Part shown: positions 59,983-64,000 of the stretch, one piece after another
Position numbering within the stretch: the first letter of the stretch is position 1
Layout: each line of letters opens with the position of its first letter
Translations under genes and position numbers: made by a program
From: an uncultured Candidatus Saccharibacteria bacterium
GTDB taxonomy: Bacteria; Patescibacteriota; Saccharimonadia; Saccharimonadales; Saccharimonadaceae
Length of the DNA stretch: 64,000 nt
Reading direction: 5' to 3'
Assembly: GCA_937981355.1 (NCBI GenBank)
Contig: CALJPD010000011.1
Location: 62,001-126,000, forward strand
Notes under the pieces: generated by a model
What the model was told of the DNA's origin: nothing
The model's database searches: none
Seen by the model: the letters and a program-made list of their open reading frames with translations, nothing else

Positions 59983-60750
59983 TCATAGCTTTTTCTCCTT
60001 CATTTCGATATATTTCCCTACATCCTGCGGTGAGTGTATACCGCGTATACTTGTTTCTTCGACTAATGCAACATATACCGTGGAGTTCTCATAATTAATA
60101 GATAGCGACACACCAAGCTCTTGCAGCTTGACGATTATCTGGTATATCTGTGCGGCTACATCATTATGAACGACCCTACTCTTTATACGCACAGCGACAT
60201 GTATATCTTTACCAAATCGCTGGAAGGCATCACGATACAATGGTATTTCTTTTCCTATCCTTTGGTTTACCGCAGGTATACTGTAGACTTCTATCGATGC
60301 GAGTGATGTGTCGGCACCAAATATGTCTTGTATCATAGGATCAATATCCTTTTTGAGGTATTTTGCCCATATCATATCAGGGTATCCATCCCAATAGTTA
60401 TTACTGTATGGACTGTCCCCCGGAAAACCCTCCACTATAAATCGAATCGCGTGGTCACTTTTAGCATACGCATCAGCCTTAGCAACACCATCTACTCCAA
60501 GGCCAGCTCCCTCGATTCGATAATTCTCTACTATAAATTCTTGGCCATACTTACGTTTGAGGTATGACTGCATATGCGATTGAGCAATATGATCATCAAT
60601 AGTAGATTTTGTGTAGAATATACCAAATATTACCAACATGATAACTGTCGGAATGATAATCATATAGAGAACACCACGGAAGAGGATGGTGCGGAAGCTC
60701 AGTTTGCCGTTGTTACTTAGTTTTTTCTTGTGCATATTTTCTGTTCTCAA
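59983..60750 (-). CDS. Tandem paralogue 2: membrane-anchored hypothetical protein
   Basis: 255 residues: MHKKKLSNNGKLSFRTILFRG, membrane helix, QSHMQSYLKRKYGQEFIVENY, GAGLGVDGVAKADAY and IRFIV. Shares its 5' leader (GTCGCGTAGCTAAAAATAGGG) with paralogue 3 and the start context GAAAATATGC with paralogue 1. The C-terminal half differs most between copies, as expected for a variable ligand- or partner-binding face (inference). Confidence 0.68.
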   Translation of the reverse strand: MRTENMHKKKLSNNGKLSFRTILFRGVLYMIIIPTVIMLVIFGIFYTKSTIDDHIAQSHMQSYLKRKYGQEFIVENYRIEGAGLGVDGVAKADAYAKSDHAIRFIVEGFPGDSPYSNNYWDGYPDMIWAKYLKKDIDPMIQDIFGADTSLASIEVYSIPAVNQRIGKEIPLYRDAFQRFGKDIHVAVRIKSRVVHNDVAAQIYQIIVKLQELGVSLSINYENSTVYVALVEETSIRGIHSPQDVGKYIEMKEKKL

Positions 60751-60879
60751 GATCCCTATTTTTAGCTACGCGACTATTAATAGCATAATTATAGAGCTCT
60801 CTAGCTATTCTTTTGAAGATTGTATTTTTATAGGCAAGTGCACTTAGCGCAAGATATTGCTCTATTGTTATGCTCATAT

Positions 60880-61656
60880 TTACAGACTCTCCTTTTCTTG
60901 AAACATTGTAATTAATATTTCTTGTGGTGTGGACTTTAATGCCGTGATTGTTATATCCAAATCAAACTTCTTACCTCCAGATGTTTGCGCTTGATAGCGA
61001 ATAGTAGTGTCAACGGTATCTGGTAGATCCTTTGCAAGCTCTTTAAGATTATCGACGATGCGCATTTTTTCTTGATATTCCCGTGTTTGGTGCGTTTTTT
61101 GAATTGTGATATTATATGGAATTTGCTGCTTATATTGTGCTGCCGCTTGTGTAAAACGTGGTATCACACCATCAACTTGTATATCTTTCGTTTGTAGCGT
61201 CATAGACGATTGGATGGTTACACTATACACTACATCTTTACTAAAGATACGCTGAATAATAGGTTTGAGTCGATCAGTCTCTTCTTTTGACCATACAGCA
61301 CCAGCATAGCCATCATGCTTCCCTGAGGATGACAGCATAACAATGAAGCGGATGTCTGTGTGATTCTTCGGGTAGGCTGTTGCTTCAAACCACCCTTCTA
61401 CACCGAGCCCGCTTCCATTCTTTTCTGGTCGTTCGACGATAAATTCTTCACCATATTTACTATGTAGATATGTTTTCATTGCTGCTTGAGCTTGGCTAGC
61501 TTCAGCACATAATTTGAGATAGAATCCGCCAACAAGGAGAAGCATAACGGTTGCTGAAATAATGATGACATAGAGGATACCACGGAAGATGATAGTGCGA
61601 AGGCTTAGTGTGCCGTTGTCACTTAGTTTCTTCTTGTGCATATTTTCTACCCTCAC
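60880..61656 (-). CDS. Tandem paralogue 1: membrane-anchored hypothetical protein
   Basis: 258 residues: MHKKKLSDNGTLSLRTIIFRG, membrane helix, QAAMKTYLHSKYGEEFIVE, GSGLGVEGWFEATAYP and IRFIVM, then a helical/beta C-terminus. Lies 113 bp after the VirD4-like ATPase gene on the same strand. The YLxxKYGxEFIVE motif recalls short uncharacterised Firmicutes membrane proteins (from memory, not searched). Confidence 0.68.
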   Translation of the reverse strand: MRVENMHKKKLSDNGTLSLRTIIFRGILYVIIISATVMLLLVGGFYLKLCAEASQAQAAMKTYLHSKYGEEFIVERPEKNGSGLGVEGWFEATAYPKNHTDIRFIVMLSSSGKHDGYAGAVWSKEETDRLKPIIQRIFSKDVVYSVTIQSSMTLQTKDIQVDGVIPRFTQAAAQYKQQIPYNITIQKTHQTREYQEKMRIVDNLKELAKDLPDTVDTTIRYQAQTSGGKKFDLDITITALKSTPQEILITMFQEKESL

Positions 61657-61769
61657 CCTCTACTTTCTACTCAGTGACTATTCTAGCACGAATATAGAAC
61701 TTCTGATTTCCCTTTTATACGCTATATCTGTCTAGATACCACATCAATAAACAGTCTCCATCCTACTCC

Positions 61770-63977
61770 TCATTCCTTATCAATCACCTCAACCATCAGT
61801 TTTTCCTCTGTTTTACCATGCTCACTCGACGGCCGGGGCTCTGTATCGTGGCGCTTTGGTGGTGTGTTGATATCCTTTTTATCATCTGCTCGTTCTCCTG
61901 CGTATTGTTGGCGCGAATGAGCAATCACTGCCCGCTGCACCGCATCACTCCCAGAGCTTGTTAGTAGTAGCGTCCCACCAGAAAGAGGCTCCTGGGCGTG
62001 CACAGCTGCAAGACAAGCATAGTACTGATGGGCTGGCAAACGACTAATCTCCCCTGCCTCAATAAAGGGCCGAAACAGTGGTAGCAGGCACTGCTCGTCT
62101 TGTGGGCTGCCAGTTCGAAAGCAGATGATCGTACCGACATTTGCAAGGATAATATTTACCGTCTGTTGGTCGCGTTGTTGTGCAGTCGATTGTTCTGCCA
62201 TAATCATAAATACACCGTATTTGCGACTTTCTGACAGCATCTGCACAAAAGACGTGGTAGCAAAATTCTGAAATTCATCAACATAAATATAAAACGGTCG
62301 ACGCTGCACTTGTGGCATACGTGCTCGGCGCAAGCTCGCCAATTGGAGTTTTGCAAGGATCGTCACACCAAAGAGCTCCGCAGTATCCTCACCGAGTCGT
62401 CCTTTCGAAACATTGCATATGAGAACTTTGCCAGAGTTGATAATATTATCAAAATCTATCGTCGACTTTGGTTGCTCAAGAATGCGCTTAGCTGAAGCGG
62501 AGAATAAGAAACGACCAATTTTTGCTGTAATCCCCGCTGTCATCTTTACCTTTTGCATGCCACCAGCTTTACCAAATTCTTGCTCCCAAAAGCTGGCTAA
62601 ATTCTTATCTGCAAGCGTCTTGATGACACGCCGTCGATACTGAGTATTATTCAGCAGTTCAAACACAGTAAAGAGTGTTGCGTCCTTTTGTGTGAGTGCG
62701 GTCTGCACTGCATTACGCAAGACATATTCGATACGATGGCCTCCGGCGTCATCATCGCTAAAAAGCTTGCGAAACACCGAAACAACTGACTCAGTAATGA
62801 GATCCTTTTCTCGAAGCAAGGCAGTCCCCTCAAGTCCTGGCGGTATCTCGAGAAGGTTAAGACCAAGTGGATAGTCCAGATCATCTGGATTAAAATAGAC
62901 AACATCCTTTATGCGTTTTGGTGGAACGTAGCGCAGCATCGTTTCTGCCATATCACCATGCGGATCAATAATTGCGAGCCCCTTACCTTGTTCCATATCC
63001 TGCACAATCTGATATTGCAACATGGTTGTCTTGCCACTACCTGTTCCTCCAACGATATACTGGTGGCGAGCACGTTCCGCTTCGGTAAGGCCAATTGGCG
63101 TCTCAATGCCATGATGACGATTGAGACCAATTATAACCGAAAAATCTGGATGGTCTTTGAGAGAAATTGGTGCTGATAGCGTGCGACTCAATGATACGAT
63201 ACGGTTGTCTACCTGACTACTGTCATGCGGCACAAAGTGGTAGAGGCTTGCCAGCTCGGTTGAAGCAAGTGTGAGCGTATTCCACGGCATGAACGATGGT
63301 AATCGGTTGACTGCATTATACCGCCGTATTGTTGCAAGAATAGGTATGTTGTATGTTGCTTTAAGCAACTGATGTGGTGGCGCACTATAGCCAGCCATAG
63401 CGGTTTTTAACACTTCGGCATGGCATTTTGCATCAGGGCTTATCACTAAGATGCGCAAATTGGCACGAAAGAGTGGCTTGGTAACTTTCTGGTAAATACT
63501 TTGCATCATTGCAAGCTCAAAGGTACCACGTGCCCATGGCTGGTCGCGGTCAACGCGCGGCTGGGAGTGTTGCACCGCATGGTGATGGCTCGCTGTAAGA
63601 TGGCTTGTAATATCGCTCACTATACTCACACCTATACCAGTTATCATTTTAAGCAGCGCCATTAGCTTCCCTCCGCCGCTCAACCTGTCGCGATAATTAT
63701 CCTGCAGAATATTTTCATTATGCATCAGTCTCTCTGCTGCTCGCTCCGCCCCGCGTACCCGAGTTGGCGAGAAAACAAGCTGAAAGGTAATCTCCTCGTC
63801 GTCGCTCAGACCAGTCATTGCATGGATCACGTAGCTCAGTGGATCTCTTTGTTGGGATGCTGTGAGAAGTGTCAGTGGTAGCATATAGTGGCCAGTCTCG
63901 CGAAATTCAACCACCAGCGTTGGCTTCGTAATACTTCGTGTGATCTCGCGCACTTTTGCTTCAGGAAGATGCGTCAT
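61770..63977 (-). CDS. VirD4/TraD-like type IV secretion ATPase
   Basis: 735 residues. Walker A GGTGSGKT (310-317), GLAIIDPHGDMAETML, Walker B YIYVDEFQNFATTSF near 580, and GTIICFRTGSPQDEQ: the type IV coupling/HerA-FtsK group. The N-terminal 300 residues contain one weak hydrophobic stretch, not the usual two-helix anchor. The C-terminal tail is charged and disordered. The frame stays open upstream to the window edge, so the true start may lie beyond 64000. Probably part of a conjugation or secretion locus continuing outside. Confidence 0.82.
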   Translation of the reverse strand: MTHLPEAKVREITRSITKPTLVVEFRETGHYMLPLTLLTASQQRDPLSYVIHAMTGLSDDEEITFQLVFSPTRVRGAERAAERLMHNENILQDNYRDRLSGGGKLMALLKMITGIGVSIVSDITSHLTASHHHAVQHSQPRVDRDQPWARGTFELAMMQSIYQKVTKPLFRANLRILVISPDAKCHAEVLKTAMAGYSAPPHQLLKATYNIPILATIRRYNAVNRLPSFMPWNTLTLASTELASLYHFVPHDSSQVDNRIVSLSRTLSAPISLKDHPDFSVIIGLNRHHGIETPIGLTEAERARHQYIVGGTGSGKTTMLQYQIVQDMEQGKGLAIIDPHGDMAETMLRYVPPKRIKDVVYFNPDDLDYPLGLNLLEIPPGLEGTALLREKDLITESVVSVFRKLFSDDDAGGHRIEYVLRNAVQTALTQKDATLFTVFELLNNTQYRRRVIKTLADKNLASFWEQEFGKAGGMQKVKMTAGITAKIGRFLFSASAKRILEQPKSTIDFDNIINSGKVLICNVSKGRLGEDTAELFGVTILAKLQLASLRRARMPQVQRRPFYIYVDEFQNFATTSFVQMLSESRKYGVFMIMAEQSTAQQRDQQTVNIILANVGTIICFRTGSPQDEQCLLPLFRPFIEAGEISRLPAHQYYACLAAVHAQEPLSGGTLLLTSSGSDAVQRAVIAHSRQQYAGERADDKKDINTPPKRHDTEPRPSSEHGKTEEKLMVEVIDKE

Positions 63978-64000
63978 GATAGCTTTCTGCAGTGCTTGCA

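Overview
The window looks like a chromosome segment of a reduced-genome bacterium of the Candidate Phyla Radiation, most probably Candidatus Saccharibacteria (TM7). This is inferred from gene content: many very small proteins, tightly packed operons, a conjugation-type ATPase, heavy nucleotide-pool housekeeping (five Nudix proteins, MazG, an HD domain) and no amino-acid or cofactor biosynthesis. The standard genetic code fits, because TGA ends several intact genes. No phage, integrase, IS element or CRISPR array was found.

Layout. 1-1150: two CxxCP paralogues. 1154-3312: an LssY_C membrane protein coupled to a guanylate kinase. 3363-13310: elongation factor 4 (lepA) is split into two ORFs, with the N-terminal half at 12339-13310 and the C-terminal half at 3363-4322. 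About 8 kb of same-strand genes lies between them: a small HTH-like protein, a large frameshifted protein, GrpB, an S51 peptidase, an SDR, three Nudix proteins, YdcF and a membrane protein. 13314-17744: a core operon tilS-ftsH-murJ running into lepA-N. 18189-19577: a flavoprotein that has lost its redox cysteines. 19709-21994: all three CAT-anticodon tRNAs around ftsB. 22-36 kb: murC, mazG, Nudix, an HD-CYTH fusion, trmB, tsaC, mscS, secreted proteins and a VIT1 transporter. 36.6-49.6 kb: mutY with two tiny coupled ORFs, dinB, hydrolases, a highly expressed-looking disordered basic protein, a mini M16-like protein, aspS, a CNNM/CBS protein and DsbA. 49.6-57.7 kb: an antitoxin-like protein, a two-component system, a PadR-GyrI pair with its own palindromic operator, and a GT2-GT39 fusion. 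57.8-64 kb: four tandem paralogous membrane-anchored proteins plus a relic gene, beside a VirD4/TraD-like ATPase that reaches the window edge.

Expression signals fall into two classes. More than twenty genes have a TATAAT/TATACT-type -10 box ending only 6-10 nt before the start codon, which predicts leaderless mRNAs. A second set has AAGGAGG-type ribosome binding sites. Two divergent gene pairs share overlapping -10 boxes.

The least expected non-coding signal is a dispersed 23-bp inverted repeat, TGAAYAT-N9-ATRTTCA. It occurs five times (996, 19864, 35617, 36536, 52390), always between genes and always with the same 9-bp spacing. Together with the split lepA and the tandem paralogue array it is the best candidate here for undescribed biology.

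Several genes carry single-base frameshifts (6589, 8380, 27065, 58040). These could be real decay or assembly indels, so raw reads should be checked.
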